Translations under genes and position numbers: made by a program
DNA from: an uncultured Allorhizobium sp.
Lineage (GTDB): Bacteria; Pseudomonadota; Alphaproteobacteria; Rhizobiales; Rhizobiaceae
Assembly: GCA_958439205.1 (NCBI GenBank)
Contig: OY288189.1
Coordinates: 124,001 to 188,000, forward strand
Length of the DNA: 64,000 bases
Direction of reading: 5' to 3'
Shown here: piece by piece, positions 9,954-19,786 of the stretch
Layout: each line of letters starts with the position of its first letter
Numbering within the stretch: position 1 is the first letter of the stretch
Notes under the pieces: model-generated
The model's input: only the letters and a program-made list of their open reading frames with translations
The model's database searches: none
What the model was told of the DNA's origin: nothing

Positions 9954-11786
9954 TCAGGGCAGTTCGACGCTGTAGATCTGCATGCTGGAGGAAGGATCGA
10001 CCGGCAACCGTCGGAGATAGGCCGGGACCTCGCCCTTCATCATGCCGGCATAGAGACCGTCGGCCTTGGTCAAGGCGATCTTCTCCGTCTGCGGGAAATC
10101 CGGGCAGAACACGAGGATCGTCGCGCCCGCGCCACGCAGGAAGGCTGCCGCCTCCTCGGGCTTGGAAAGGCCGACATGCAGCTCCGTCAGCATGCCGCCC
10201 TGGTTACGGTGATAGGGACCGGAAAGTGCCCGATGGCGGGTGAAGCGCAGGATCTCCGGCCCCATATCGGCGGCGGCAACCACCACGCCGGTCGGCAGAT
10301 CGTTGAGTGCGGCAAACCCGGATGGCGCGTCGCAGGCAGCGGTCTGCTCGGTTGTTGCCGCAGGGGTCTGGGACAAGCCCTTCACCCGGTTGGTGACACC
10401 CGCCGTGCCCTCGACGAACAGCACGCCGAACAGCGCCCAGGCGCTCGGAACCGAAAGAAAGGCGGCCAGTGCGAAGAGCAGGCCCGTCCCCAGCTGATCG
10501 GGTTCTTCGCGCGCCTTGCGACGCAGTTCTCCGATCAGTAGGGCCAAGGGCGGAATGGCGAGCAGATTGGCGAAGATAGCGCCGCGCACCTGGATGAGCG
10601 CGATCAGCCAGCAAACCGCGACCAGTGCCAGGACGATCGCGTGGGGGCGCACCCGGTCACCATTCAGGATGCGGAAAAGGCAGACACAGATCGCGAAGAA
10701 GCCGACGGCATAAAAACCACCAAAGGCAGCCGGCTCCTTGGCGAACTGATCGAGGAACGACTGCGCTTCGATGACACCGGCAAGCCACATGGACTGCAGA
10801 AGCGGGTCGAGTTCGCTCAGCGGGTTCTGCAGGCATTGCGGCGCGATCGTCACCGCACCGAGGCCAACGAGCACGCCGGTGACGCCAATCGCTGCGATGC
10901 GTAGGCGCAGATTGCGCATGCCCGGCAGCTGGGTTGCGATGAAGAGCGAGGCGGCTCCGATGCCGACCACGGCGTAGAAGCCGACCGACAGGCTGTCGCA
11001 GGTGACATCGGCATATTGTGACGGTGGAACGGTCGCAAAGAAAAAGGCCGAGAGGCTGACCAGAAGGGTGAGCGAGAAGGCGCGGGCGGCTCTCCCATAG
11101 TCCTCGCCTTCTACGGCCCAGAGAACTCCGACTATGGCGCAGGCCGCTGCCACGAAAGGCGTTGTTTCGGCACCGATCGCGATGGCGGCAGCGGCCGCGA
11201 TGCCGGCAAGGGCATGCCCGACCAAGCCGCGCGCGGGATCGATGAGGCCGGCTGCGATGGTGGCGACCAGGACAAGCTGGACATTATGATGGTCGATCGA
11301 GCCCGGCAGAAAGCGATTGCCGGTGATGACGAAGACGGAGGTCAGCAGCAGCGCGAGATGCATGGTGACATCGTCGCCGATCCGACGCGCAGCGATTGCG
11401 ATGGCTGCCATCAGCGGCAGGATCAGCATGAGCGGCCAAACGAGCAAGGCCAGGGCCTCAGCCTGTTCCATGGGCACGATCTGGGCGAAGACGCGGATCA
11501 AGAGCGCGATGGGCCAGTCGATCAGGCGCGACCAGTGCATCAGCGTGCCACCGTCGAGCCCCAGCCGATACTGCGTCAGGTCGAACCAGGACTGGCCGGC
11601 CAAGAGATCGCGCACCTGCACCAGGCGCATGACATCGTCATTGTCGCTGCCGACATAGTCGCTCGCGGCCGGGAGATTAAGCAGAGCAATCACAGCCATG
11701 GTGACGAGGCCGTAAACCAGCGTCCAGAGAAGGAGCGGACGCGCGGTGGAGGGCCTCGACGCGCTCGGCAGGGTGATGTCGGCCAT
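9954..11786 (-). CDS. Polytopic membrane protein, probable GT-C type glycosyltransferase
   Basis: A 610-residue protein with roughly 12 membrane segments and a C-terminal soluble domain of about 150 residues. The first periplasmic loop after TM1 carries an acidic pair (SDNDDVMRLVQVRDLL), as in GT-C glycosyltransferases and STT3-like enzymes, which use polyprenyl-phosphate sugars. No specific substrate can be named. It faces a GT2/GtrA pair across about 170 bases; together they suggest sugar transfer to a lipid carrier and then to an envelope acceptor. Family assignment rests on topology and the acidic loop only. Confidence 0.65.
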   Translation of the reverse strand: MADITLPSASRPSTARPLLLWTLVYGLVTMAVIALLNLPAASDYVGSDNDDVMRLVQVRDLLAGQSWFDLTQYRLGLDGGTLMHWSRLIDWPIALLIRVFAQIVPMEQAEALALLVWPLMLILPLMAAIAIAARRIGDDVTMHLALLLTSVFVITGNRFLPGSIDHHNVQLVLVATIAAGLIDPARGLVGHALAGIAAAAAIAIGAETTPFVAAACAIVGVLWAVEGEDYGRAARAFSLTLLVSLSAFFFATVPPSQYADVTCDSLSVGFYAVVGIGAASLFIATQLPGMRNLRLRIAAIGVTGVLVGLGAVTIAPQCLQNPLSELDPLLQSMWLAGVIEAQSFLDQFAKEPAAFGGFYAVGFFAICVCLFRILNGDRVRPHAIVLALVAVCWLIALIQVRGAIFANLLAIPPLALLIGELRRKAREEPDQLGTGLLFALAAFLSVPSAWALFGVLFVEGTAGVTNRVKGLSQTPAATTEQTAACDAPSGFAALNDLPTGVVVAAADMGPEILRFTRHRALSGPYHRNQGGMLTELHVGLSKPEEAAAFLRGAGATILVFCPDFPQTEKIALTKADGLYAGMMKGEVPAYLRRLPVDPSSSMQIYSVELP

Positions 11787-11957
11787 GCTTGGTCAAACCT
11801 CCAGGCCCGCCAGGCAATATCCCCTCCGGGAATACAGCGGCAGACCATATTTCAAAGACTGATCTTCTCCGAAACTTAGCCTTAACCTTCTCAAGAAATA
11901 GTAAAATCAATGGTGGCCTTAGGGCTGCCCGAACCCCAGCGTTTTGAGCAGGTCCCC

Positions 11958-12995
11958 ATGAGCCGCGCGGCCACCTCTTCCCTCGACATCGCCGTTCTCC
12001 TGCCATGCTACAACGAGGCAGCCACGATCGGGCAGGTCGTGACCGATTTCCGCACGGCGCTGCCGGAGGCGAAGATCTATGTTTACGACAACAACTCGAC
12101 CGACGGCACGGCGCTGAAAGCCATGCTGGCGGGTGCGACTGTCGTACGCGAGCGCCGGCAGGGCAAGGGCCACGTGGTGCGCCGCATGTTCTGCGACATC
12201 GATGCCGACATCTACATCATGGCCGATGGCGACGGGACCTATGGCCCTGCGGACGCCGAGGAACTGATCCGCACGCTGATCACCGAGCGCGCCGACATGG
12301 TGGTCGGCACACGGCGCGGCGTTCATGATGATGCCGGCCGCAACGGCCATGCCTTCGGCAACCGGCTGTTCAACCTGCTTTATCGCGTGCTGTTCGGCAA
12401 CGACTTCACGGATATCCTCTCGGGCTACCGCGCGTTCTCGCGCCGCTATGTGAAGAGCTTCCCTGCCGTTTCCGCAGGCTTCGAGATCGAGACGGAAATG
12501 TCGGTGCACGCCTCACGGCTAAAGCTGCCGGTCTGCGAGATCGAGCTCGATTACGGTCGCAGGCCTGAGGGTTCGCATTCGAAGCTCTCGACTTTCAAGG
12601 ACGGCTTCAAGATCCTCTGGATGTTCGCCATGCTGATGAAGGAAACGCGGCCCTTCGCCTTCTTCGGCCTGATCGCGGCTGGCCTGATGGGCGTCAGTCT
12701 CGCCTTCATGGCACCCGTGCTCTACGAGTTCTTCACCACCGGCCTCGTCTCGCGCATGCCGACCTGGATTGCGGCCATGGCGCTGACGATGATGTCCTTC
12801 CTGTCGTTTACGGCAGCGCTCATCCTCGATTCCGTCGCGCGCTCGCGCGCCGAGCAGCTCAGGATCCACTATCTGACGCTGCCGGCCCTCAGCACGGCCA
12901 AGCTCCAGGCTGAGCCCGTATCGGCGGACGAAAAGCCGAAGCGTGAGCGTTCGGCCAAGACTGCGGCCAAGGGCGGCTCGTCCCGCGCGGCATGA
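11958..12995 (+). CDS. Family 2 glycosyltransferase with C-terminal membrane segments
   Basis: A 345-residue enzyme of the dolichyl/undecaprenyl-phosphate sugar synthase type. The GT-A domain shows LPCYNEAATIGQVV at the N-terminus, the YDNNSTDGT nucleotide-binding loop and the metal-binding MADGDGTY (DxD). Two hydrophobic segments lie near residues 220-245 and 260-290, followed by a basic tail. I start at the ATG at 11958 after GAGCAGG; an ATG at 11910 would add 16 non-conserved residues. The stop overlaps the start of gtrA (ATGA), so the two are translationally coupled. Likely makes a polyprenyl-phosphate sugar that GtrA helps to translocate. Confidence 0.9.
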   Translation: MSRAATSSLDIAVLLPCYNEAATIGQVVTDFRTALPEAKIYVYDNNSTDGTALKAMLAGATVVRERRQGKGHVVRRMFCDIDADIYIMADGDGTYGPADAEELIRTLITERADMVVGTRRGVHDDAGRNGHAFGNRLFNLLYRVLFGNDFTDILSGYRAFSRRYVKSFPAVSAGFEIETEMSVHASRLKLPVCEIELDYGRRPEGSHSKLSTFKDGFKILWMFAMLMKETRPFAFFGLIAAGLMGVSLAFMAPVLYEFFTTGLVSRMPTWIAAMALTMMSFLSFTAALILDSVARSRAEQLRIHYLTLPALSTAKLQAEPVSADEKPKRERSAKTAAKGGSSRAA

Positions 12996-13366
12996 AGAAG
13001 TTCCTGCGATTCGTCGTCGTCGGCGCCACCGGCTTTCTCGTCGATGCCGGTGTGCTCTGGCTGTTCCTGACCTTCACCCCGGTCGGACCGCTCGCCGCCC
13101 GCATCGTGGCAATCGCGGTTGCCATGACCACGACCTGGCTGCTCAACCGCCATTTCACCTTTGGCGCTTCGAATCGCTCTGTTGTCAGCGAAGGCTTTCG
13201 CTATGGCTTCATCGGCGCCGTGACGTCGCTGATCAATTACGGGGTTTATGCCCTGCTTCTGATCGGCGCGCCGCTGCTCAGCCCCTATGCCGCGCTGGTG
13301 TTCGCCTCCATCGCGGCCATGCTGTTCAGCTTCTTTGGCTATTCGCGCTACGTCTTTCGCCGCTAA
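12992..13366 (+). CDS. GtrA family membrane protein
   Basis: A 124-residue four-TM GtrA protein, starting KKFLRFVVVGATGFLVDAGV, the family's first segment, with RHFTFG and SYSRYVFRR-like features (FGYSRYVFRR at the C-terminus). GtrA proteins are thought to flip polyprenyl-linked sugars across the inner membrane. Its ATG overlaps the stop of the GT2 gene. The gene pair resembles bactoprenol glucosylation modules, but the acceptor is unknown. Confidence 0.9.
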   Translation: MKKFLRFVVVGATGFLVDAGVLWLFLTFTPVGPLAARIVAIAVAMTTTWLLNRHFTFGASNRSVVSEGFRYGFIGAVTSLINYGVYALLLIGAPLLSPYAALVFASIAAMLFSFFGYSRYVFRR

Positions 13367-13381
13367 GGGACGAGAAGCGGC

Positions 13382-14368
13382 TCACACCGCTTCCCAGCCG
13401 TCCTTGCCCGCTGCGCGATAGATCGCGTCGATCAGCTTCTGGTTCGCCTTCGAGCTTTCCAGCGTGACGACCTCGCCCTTGGTGCCGGCCACGGCACGCG
13501 CGAAGGCTTCAGCTTCCAGCTTGTACTGGCGGCTGTCGGGGAAGCGGAAAATCTGCGAAACATTATGGCCGCGATTGGTGAGTTCGACTTCTTCGGCGCC
13601 CCAGCGATCGGCATTGAACGGCGACTTCACCTCGATGAAACCATCCGTGCCGTGGAAGACCATCAGCTGGCGATTGGCCATCTGGGTCGAGACGTAGAAG
13701 TTCAGTTCGAAATCGGCGAAGTCCGCCTTCACGCTCGCATAGATATCCGTGCCGAAGTCCGGGTCGCGCTCGATGGTCGACTGCACGCGCACCGGCTCCT
13801 TGCCCGTGACGAAGCGGGTGGTGATCGTTGGATAGACGCCGATATCCGGAAGAGCGCCGCCGCCGAGTTCGGGGATGTTGCGCATATTGCCGGGGTCGCG
13901 GTTGAAGTAGGTGAACGAGCCCTGGACCATCTTCAGCGTGCCGATGGCGCCTTCGGCGAGCAATTCGCGGACCTTCAGCCACACCGGAGCATAAGTCACC
14001 ATATAGGCTTCCGTGATCAGCACCTTGTTACGCTCGCGCGCCGCGATGATCCCGTCGATCTCTTCGGCCTTCAGCGCGATCGGCTTCTCACAGAGCACAT
14101 GCTTGCCGGCATCCGCCGCCTTGATCGCCCATTCGACATGCTGCGAAGTCGGCAGCGGAATGTATACGGCGTCGATGAGGTCGGAGGCGAGCATTTCCTC
14201 GTAGGAGCCGAAGGCATAGGGAACCGAGAAGCGGTCGGCCATCTCGCGGGCCCGGGCCAGATCGCGGCTCGCAACCGCCGTCACAACGGCGTTTTCGGCA
14301 TCCTGGATCGCCGGCACCACAAGCTCGCGACCGATCTTGGCCGTCGACAGAATTCCGAAACGCAGCAT
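13382..14368 (-). CDS. Gfo/Idh/MocA family oxidoreductase
   Basis: A 328-residue NAD(P)-dependent dehydrogenase. The Rossmann domain opens with [20 protein letters not shown] and carries the family's CEKPIAL motif near residue 95, which supplies the catalytic lysine; the C-terminal alpha/beta domain follows with [12 protein letters not shown]. Members oxidise sugars, inositols or trans-dihydrodiols; the substrate cannot be told from sequence. The start has AGGAGG seven bases upstream. It is convergent with gtrA with 15 bases between stops and is probably monocistronic. Confidence 0.92.
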   Translation of the reverse strand: MLRFGILSTAKIGRELVVPAIQDAENAVVTAVASRDLARAREMADRFSVPYAFGSYEEMLASDLIDAVYIPLPTSQHVEWAIKAADAGKHVLCEKPIALKAEEIDGIIAARERNKVLITEAYMVTYAPVWLKVRELLAEGAIGTLKMVQGSFTYFNRDPGNMRNIPELGGGALPDIGVYPTITTRFVTGKEPVRVQSTIERDPDFGTDIYASVKADFADFELNFYVSTQMANRQLMVFHGTDGFIEVKSPFNADRWGAEEVELTNRGHNVSQIFRFPDSRQYKLEAEAFARAVAGTKGEVVTLESSKANQKLIDAIYRAAGKDGWEAV

Positions 14369-14560
14369 CTTTAGTCCTCCTCAAAATGTCGGGGCGGACA
14401 TTAGGCGAAGCTCCGGCAGGGCGCAACGGGTTGTCAGACAATCAGCTTGCGCCGAGAAAGAGATGCTTGGCCGAAAATGTCCGCTCTTCGTCCGGCAGGC
14501 GCATGGTGACTACAAACCAAGGATCTATGCTAGTCTTCATCGCAAAGACAGGAGACGAAC

Positions 14561-15121
14561 ATGTCCGCTCAAGACACTGCCCTCATCGTGGTCGACGTTC
14601 AGGAGAGCTTTCGCCAGGCACCCTATTGGGACGCGTCTGAACTGCCCACCTATCTGTCCCGCCAGCAGGCGCTGATCGATGGTGCCAAGGCTGCCGGCAT
14701 GCCGATCGTGCAGATCTTCCACGTCGACACCGACGCCACCTTCACGCTGGAAAGCGGACTTGTCCGCACGCTCGACGAGATCACGATTATGCCCGACGTG
14801 ACCTTCCACAAGGGTGTGCATTCGGCCCTGGTCGATACCGGGCTTGACGCCTGGCTGCGCGCAAACGGCATTCGCCGCGTCATCGTCTCGGGCATCCGCA
14901 CCGAGCAGTGCTGCGAGACCACGTCGCGCCACGCATCCGATCTCGGCTTCGAAGTTGACTTCGTGACCGAGGCGACGCTGACCTTTCCGATGACGCATGC
15001 CTCGGGCACAGTCTTCTCCGCCGAGGACATCCGCATCAGGACAGAACTGGTGCTATCAGGCCGCTTTGCCAGGATCGCGACGGTCGAACAGGCGCTCGCG
15101 CCCCTTTCCGCCGCCGCCTGA
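14561..15121 (+). CDS. Isochorismatase-like cysteine hydrolase
   Basis: A 186-residue hydrolase of the isochorismatase fold. The Asp-Lys-Cys triad is visible: Asp in VVDVQESF (about residue 11), Lys in TFHKGVHSAL, and Cys in GIRTEQCCETT with the cis-peptide region VSGIRTEQ. Likely an amidase on a small substrate such as nicotinamide-like or carbamoyl compounds; not specified. It ends about 11 bases before a GlxA-type regulator on the same strand, so the two are probably co-transcribed and the regulator may control this gene. Confidence 0.9.
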   Translation: MSAQDTALIVVDVQESFRQAPYWDASELPTYLSRQQALIDGAKAAGMPIVQIFHVDTDATFTLESGLVRTLDEITIMPDVTFHKGVHSALVDTGLDAWLRANGIRRVIVSGIRTEQCCETTSRHASDLGFEVDFVTEATLTFPMTHASGTVFSAEDIRIRTELVLSGRFARIATVEQALAPLSAAA

Positions 15122-15132
15122 GATTGGCCACG

Positions 15133-16101
15133 ATGGACGTGATCCCGGTCTTCATCCTCGTTCCGCCTGACACCCTGCTGATCGACATCGCCGGTCCGCT
15201 GGAAGTCTTGCGTTATGCGAACCAGGAACAGGACCGGGTCCGTTTCGACTATCGCTACATCTCGGCCGCGCCCCGGCAGCAGACCTCGATCGGGCTGATG
15301 CTGGACGGACTGGAGCCCCTGTCCGACAGCCTGCCGGACAATGCGATCCTGATGATTTCAGGAAGTCTCACCGTCGGCATCGAGGAGATTGCACGGGACC
15401 CCGAATTGAAGACACTCACGCGCTGGCTTAGCCGCACGGTGCGCCCCGACACACGTCTCGTCACCATCTGCTCCGGCGCGCTGCTGGCGGCCGCCGCCGG
15501 GCTGATGGAGGGGCATCAGTGCACCACGCATGCCGAGTGTCTGGACGAACTGCGCTCGCTCGCCCCGACGGCCACCGTGCTGGAAAACCGGCTTTATGTC
15601 GAAGATGGCAACCGCTTCTCGAGTGCAGGGATCTCGACCGGCATCGACCTGATGCTGCATCTCGTCAGCCGCTTTGCCTCGCCGCAGGCAGCCCTTGCTG
15701 CTGCCCGCAAGATGGTCATCTATCTGCGCCGCAGCGGCCAGGATCCGCAGATGTCGCCTTGGCTTTCGGGGCGCAACCACATCCATCCCGCCATCCATCG
15801 GGCACAGGATGCGATCATGGCGGATCCGGCGCGGGACTGGTCCCTGCCAGGACTCGCTGACATCGCGCATTTGAGCGAACGGCATCTGTCTCGCCTCTTC
15901 CGCGAATATGTCGGTCTGTCGGTCGTCGATTACGTCAACCTCATGCGGGTGACGCTCGCCCAGGAGCTTCTCAAGCAATCGAGGCTCGACATGGAAAGCC
16001 TGGCGCATCGCGCGGGCTTCGCCTCCTCAAGGCATATGCGGCGGGTCTTTGCCCAGCATCACGGCCTGTCACCCAGCGCGTTTCGCAAGACTGGAGACTG
16101 A
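15133..16101 (+). CDS. GlxA-family AraC transcriptional regulator (DJ-1/PfpI sensor domain)
   Basis: A 322-residue regulator. Residues 1-180 form a class I amidotransferase-like DJ-1/PfpI domain (elbow TICSGALLAAAAGLMEGHQCTTH), as in GlxA and CdhR regulators, and the last 100 residues are an AraC DNA-binding domain with two helix-turn-helices (LADIAHLSERHLSRLFREY and LAHRAGFASSRHMRRVFAQHHG). The ATG at 15133 is preferred to a TTG three codons earlier. Related proteins activate catabolism of quaternary amines or amino acids. It follows the isochorismatase-like gene directly. Confidence 0.92.
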   Translation: MDVIPVFILVPPDTLLIDIAGPLEVLRYANQEQDRVRFDYRYISAAPRQQTSIGLMLDGLEPLSDSLPDNAILMISGSLTVGIEEIARDPELKTLTRWLSRTVRPDTRLVTICSGALLAAAAGLMEGHQCTTHAECLDELRSLAPTATVLENRLYVEDGNRFSSAGISTGIDLMLHLVSRFASPQAALAAARKMVIYLRRSGQDPQMSPWLSGRNHIHPAIHRAQDAIMADPARDWSLPGLADIAHLSERHLSRLFREYVGLSVVDYVNLMRVTLAQELLKQSRLDMESLAHRAGFASSRHMRRVFAQHHGLSPSAFRKTGD

Positions 16102-16270
16102 AAGCCCGTGCGACACTGGAAAGCCGTAATGCGAGACCCATATCGAGGCCATGCGCGGGCGATAGGACAAACCCGCTTCAGAACCCATCAATGCTTTTCA
16201 ATGGTGCCGCCGACTTACGCTTGATAGCGTCGCTCCAATGCTTCCTTTCCCCATCTATCCGAGGCTTCCC

Positions 16271-17221
16271 ATGCAGAAACGTGCTCTCGGCCGCACCGGC
16301 CTTTCGATCGCCCCCGTCGTGCTCGGCGGCAATGTTTTCGGCTGGACCGCCGACGAGAAGACCTCATTCGAGGTTCTCGACCGCTTCTTTGATGCCGGCT
16401 TCAACACGATCGACACGGCCGACATGTATTCGCTCTGGGCCGACGGCAATGTCGGCGGGGAAAGCGAGACGATCATCGGAAACTGGCTGAAGCGCGGTGG
16501 CGTGAAGCGGGAGGATGCCGTCATCGTCACCAAGGTCGGCGCCGATCTCGGGGGCAAGCGCCGAGGCCTCAGCGCCCGCCGCATTGCGGAGGCCGTCGAG
16601 GATTCGCTCCGCCGTCTGCAGACCGACTATATCGATCTCTACCTCGCCCATTGGCCGGATGCGGAAACGGACGACGAGGAAAGCCTTGCCGCCTTCGCAA
16701 AGCTCAAGGACGAGGGCAAGGTGCGCGCGATTGGCTGCTCCAACCTCGATGCCGAGCAGCTTCAGGCGACCTTCGACGCGGCAAGCAAGGCGGGCGTCGG
16801 GCGCTACGATGTCATCCAGCCGGAATACAACCTCTACACGCGCGCAAAGTTCGAAAACGATCTTGCTGACCTCTGCCAGCGGGAAGAGATCGGGGTCATC
16901 ACCTATTACGCGCTGGCCTCCGGCTTCCTCACCGGTAAGTATCGCAGCGCTGCCGATACCGAAGGCAAGGCACGCGGCGAGGATATGGAGCCCTATCTCA
17001 ACACGCGTGGCTTCCATATTCTCGGAGCGCTCGACCAGGTGGCTGCCGAAACAGAGACCAGCCCTGCTACCGTCGCCATCGCCTGGGTTGCTGCCCAGCC
17101 GGGGATCACCGCACCGATCGCCTCAGCCACCAGCCTCAGCCAGCTCGACAGCCTGATTGCCGCCGGTAAGCTTGAACTGACGAAGGCGCAGATCGAAGCC
17201 CTTAATGCGGCGAGCGCATGA
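16271..17221 (+). CDS. Aldo/keto reductase
   Basis: A 316-residue TIM-barrel NADPH-dependent reductase. The tetrad can be traced: Asp/Tyr in FNTIDTADMYS, Lys in AVIVTKVG, His in YLAHWPD; GCSNLDAEQL and the C-terminal AIASATSLSQLDSL bind NADPH. The start MQKRALGRTGLS at 16271 follows GAGG; an ATG at 16238 lacks a ribosome binding site. The stop overlaps the ATG of a GNAT gene, so the two are coupled. Substrate unknown. Confidence 0.93.
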   Translation: MQKRALGRTGLSIAPVVLGGNVFGWTADEKTSFEVLDRFFDAGFNTIDTADMYSLWADGNVGGESETIIGNWLKRGGVKREDAVIVTKVGADLGGKRRGLSARRIAEAVEDSLRRLQTDYIDLYLAHWPDAETDDEESLAAFAKLKDEGKVRAIGCSNLDAEQLQATFDAASKAGVGRYDVIQPEYNLYTRAKFENDLADLCQREEIGVITYYALASGFLTGKYRSAADTEGKARGEDMEPYLNTRGFHILGALDQVAAETETSPATVAIAWVAAQPGITAPIASATSLSQLDSLIAAGKLELTKAQIEALNAASA

Positions 17222-17670
17222 GCCACCCTCTCGTCATTCGGGACGCCACGGCGGCTGACGAAGCCGCCTGGCGGGGCCTCTGGAATCAATATCTCGCCTT
17301 CTACAAGGTAGACCTCGCCGAGGATGTCACGGCCCATACCTGGGCGCGCATTCTCGACCCTTCGTCGCGGGTCGCCATGCGCGTGGCGGAGGTGGACGGC
17401 GCTTTTGCCGGTTTTGCCATCCACCATTTCCACGATTCAACCTGGGTGAAGACACCCGACTGCTATCTGGAAGACCTGTTTCTCGACGCGACCTATCGCG
17501 GCCAAGGCATTGGCCGGGCGCTGATCGACGATCTCATCGCGATCACGAAGGCCAAGGGCTGGTCGCGGCTCTACTGGCATACCGACCGGGACAACGCCAC
17601 GGCGCGCAAGCTCTATGACACTTACGCGCCGGAAGACGGCCATGTGCGCTACCGGTTGAAGCTCGGCTGA
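17218..17670 (+). CDS. GNAT family N-acetyltransferase
   Basis: A 150-residue acetyltransferase. The acetyl-CoA binding motif A is YLEDLFLDATYRGQGIGRALI (R-x-x-G-x-G), followed by WSRLYWHTDRDNATARKLYDTYA, typical of the C-terminal half. It starts within the stop codon of the aldo/keto reductase (ATGA) and ends 6 bases before the convergent LysR gene. The acceptor is unknown. Confidence 0.92.
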   Translation: MSHPLVIRDATAADEAAWRGLWNQYLAFYKVDLAEDVTAHTWARILDPSSRVAMRVAEVDGAFAGFAIHHFHDSTWVKTPDCYLEDLFLDATYRGQGIGRALIDDLIAITKAKGWSRLYWHTDRDNATARKLYDTYAPEDGHVRYRLKLG

Positions 17671-17676
17671 TAGCTG

Positions 17677-18567
17677 TCAGCCCCGCCAGCGGAAGAAATC
17701 GATGAAGGCGCGTAGCGCCGGGCGCATCTGGCGGCGACTGGAATAGTAGAGCGAGAAGCCATCGAAGGGCGGGCACCAGTCGTCGAGCACGCGGATCAGC
17801 CGCCCCTCGCGGACATCGGTCTCGACACCGGTGTCGAAGAGATAGGCGAGGCCTGCGCCATCGAGGGCTGCCTGCCGCATCAGGCCCTGATCGGAGAGGA
17901 TCAACGGTCCCCGGACACTGATCGAGAGCACGCGACCATCCTTCTCGAACTCCCAGCGATAGATTGTGCCGCTCTGGAACCGCCGACGGATGCAGGCGTG
18001 TTCGGTCACGTCGCGCGGCCCGCGGGGCACGGGATACCTTGCGAAATACTCCGGCGAACCGACGACGGAACCACGCCATGGACCACTCATCCTGACGGCA
18101 ATCATGTCGGCATCGAGATGTTCCCCCAAACGCAAACCGGCGTCATAGCCCTTCTCGACGATGTCCTCGAAGCGATCGTCGGTGACGATCTCCAGCTCGA
18201 TCTCTGGATAAGCGGCGGCAAAGGCGCCGAGACGCGGCGCGATCAGGCTTTGCGCCGCCAGCATCGGCATGGTGATGCGCAGCACGCCCGCCGGCCGACC
18301 GCTGTTGTCTGAAAGCGCCTCGATGGCAGAAGCGATGTCGGCAAGAGCCGGCTGCAGGGTCTCCAGAAGCTGGCGTCCCTCCGCTGTCGGCGCGGCACTG
18401 CGTGTTGTGCGCGCCATCAGGCGGAGCTTCAGGCTCTCCTCCAGAGACGAAATCGCGTGGCTCACCGCCGAGGGCGCAATGCCAAGCTCGGCGGCTGCCT
18501 TGCGGAAGCTGCCGTGATGGGCGACGGTGGCGAGGACGGCGAGTTGCGAAAGCTGGGTCCGGTTCAT
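17677..18567 (-). CDS. LysR-family transcriptional regulator
   Basis: A 296-residue LTTR. The N-terminal winged helix (LAVLATVAHHGSFRKAAAELGIAPSAVSHAISSLEESL) is intact, and residues 90-290 form the type-2 periplasmic-binding-like effector domain. It is divergent from an aldo/keto reductase gene; an inverted repeat of LysR-box type overlaps its own start codon. The expected role is autorepression plus effector-dependent activation of that reductase. Confidence 0.93.
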   Translation of the reverse strand: MNRTQLSQLAVLATVAHHGSFRKAAAELGIAPSAVSHAISSLEESLKLRLMARTTRSAAPTAEGRQLLETLQPALADIASAIEALSDNSGRPAGVLRITMPMLAAQSLIAPRLGAFAAAYPEIELEIVTDDRFEDIVEKGYDAGLRLGEHLDADMIAVRMSGPWRGSVVGSPEYFARYPVPRGPRDVTEHACIRRRFQSGTIYRWEFEKDGRVLSISVRGPLILSDQGLMRQAALDGAGLAYLFDTGVETDVREGRLIRVLDDWCPPFDGFSLYYSSRRQMRPALRAFIDFFRWRG

Positions 18568-18587
18568 TGTTCCAAATGATAGAACAA
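18567..18587. promoter_or_regulatory. LysR-box-like inverted repeat
   Basis: TTGTTC-N9-GAACAA, a perfect 6-bp inverted repeat that fits the T-N11-A rule for LysR regulators. It starts on the last base of the lysR ATG and lies 100 bases ahead of the divergent reductase gene. Confidence 0.6.
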
Positions 18588-18633
18588 GGTGATCGGGTCT
18601 GCATGCATTTTCTGAAGAGAGCGCGTGCTCTAG

Positions 18634-19683
<1,050 letters not shown>

Positions 19684-19686
19684 GTC

Positions 19687-19724
19687 GATCGAGTACTTCC
19701 GCCAGGAGCCGGAAGTACTCGATC
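19687..19724. terminator. Long hairpin between convergent genes
   Basis: A perfect 14-bp inverted repeat (GATCGAGTACTTCC and its complement) around a 10-base loop, just after the reductase stop. T-rich sequence (TTGTTTTG) follows on the plus strand. It probably terminates transcription, although the T run is interrupted. Confidence 0.65.
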
Positions 19725-19786
19725 TGCCTTGTTTTGACGCAGTCCGGACGCAAAACCGCTGACGCACTTTTGCTGGACATGCTCTG

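Noticed and set aside
9138..10541. A 467-codon plus-strand frame
   Set aside because: It is antisense to xseA and the GT-C-like gene, rich in Arg, His and Gly, with no domain and no ribosome binding site.
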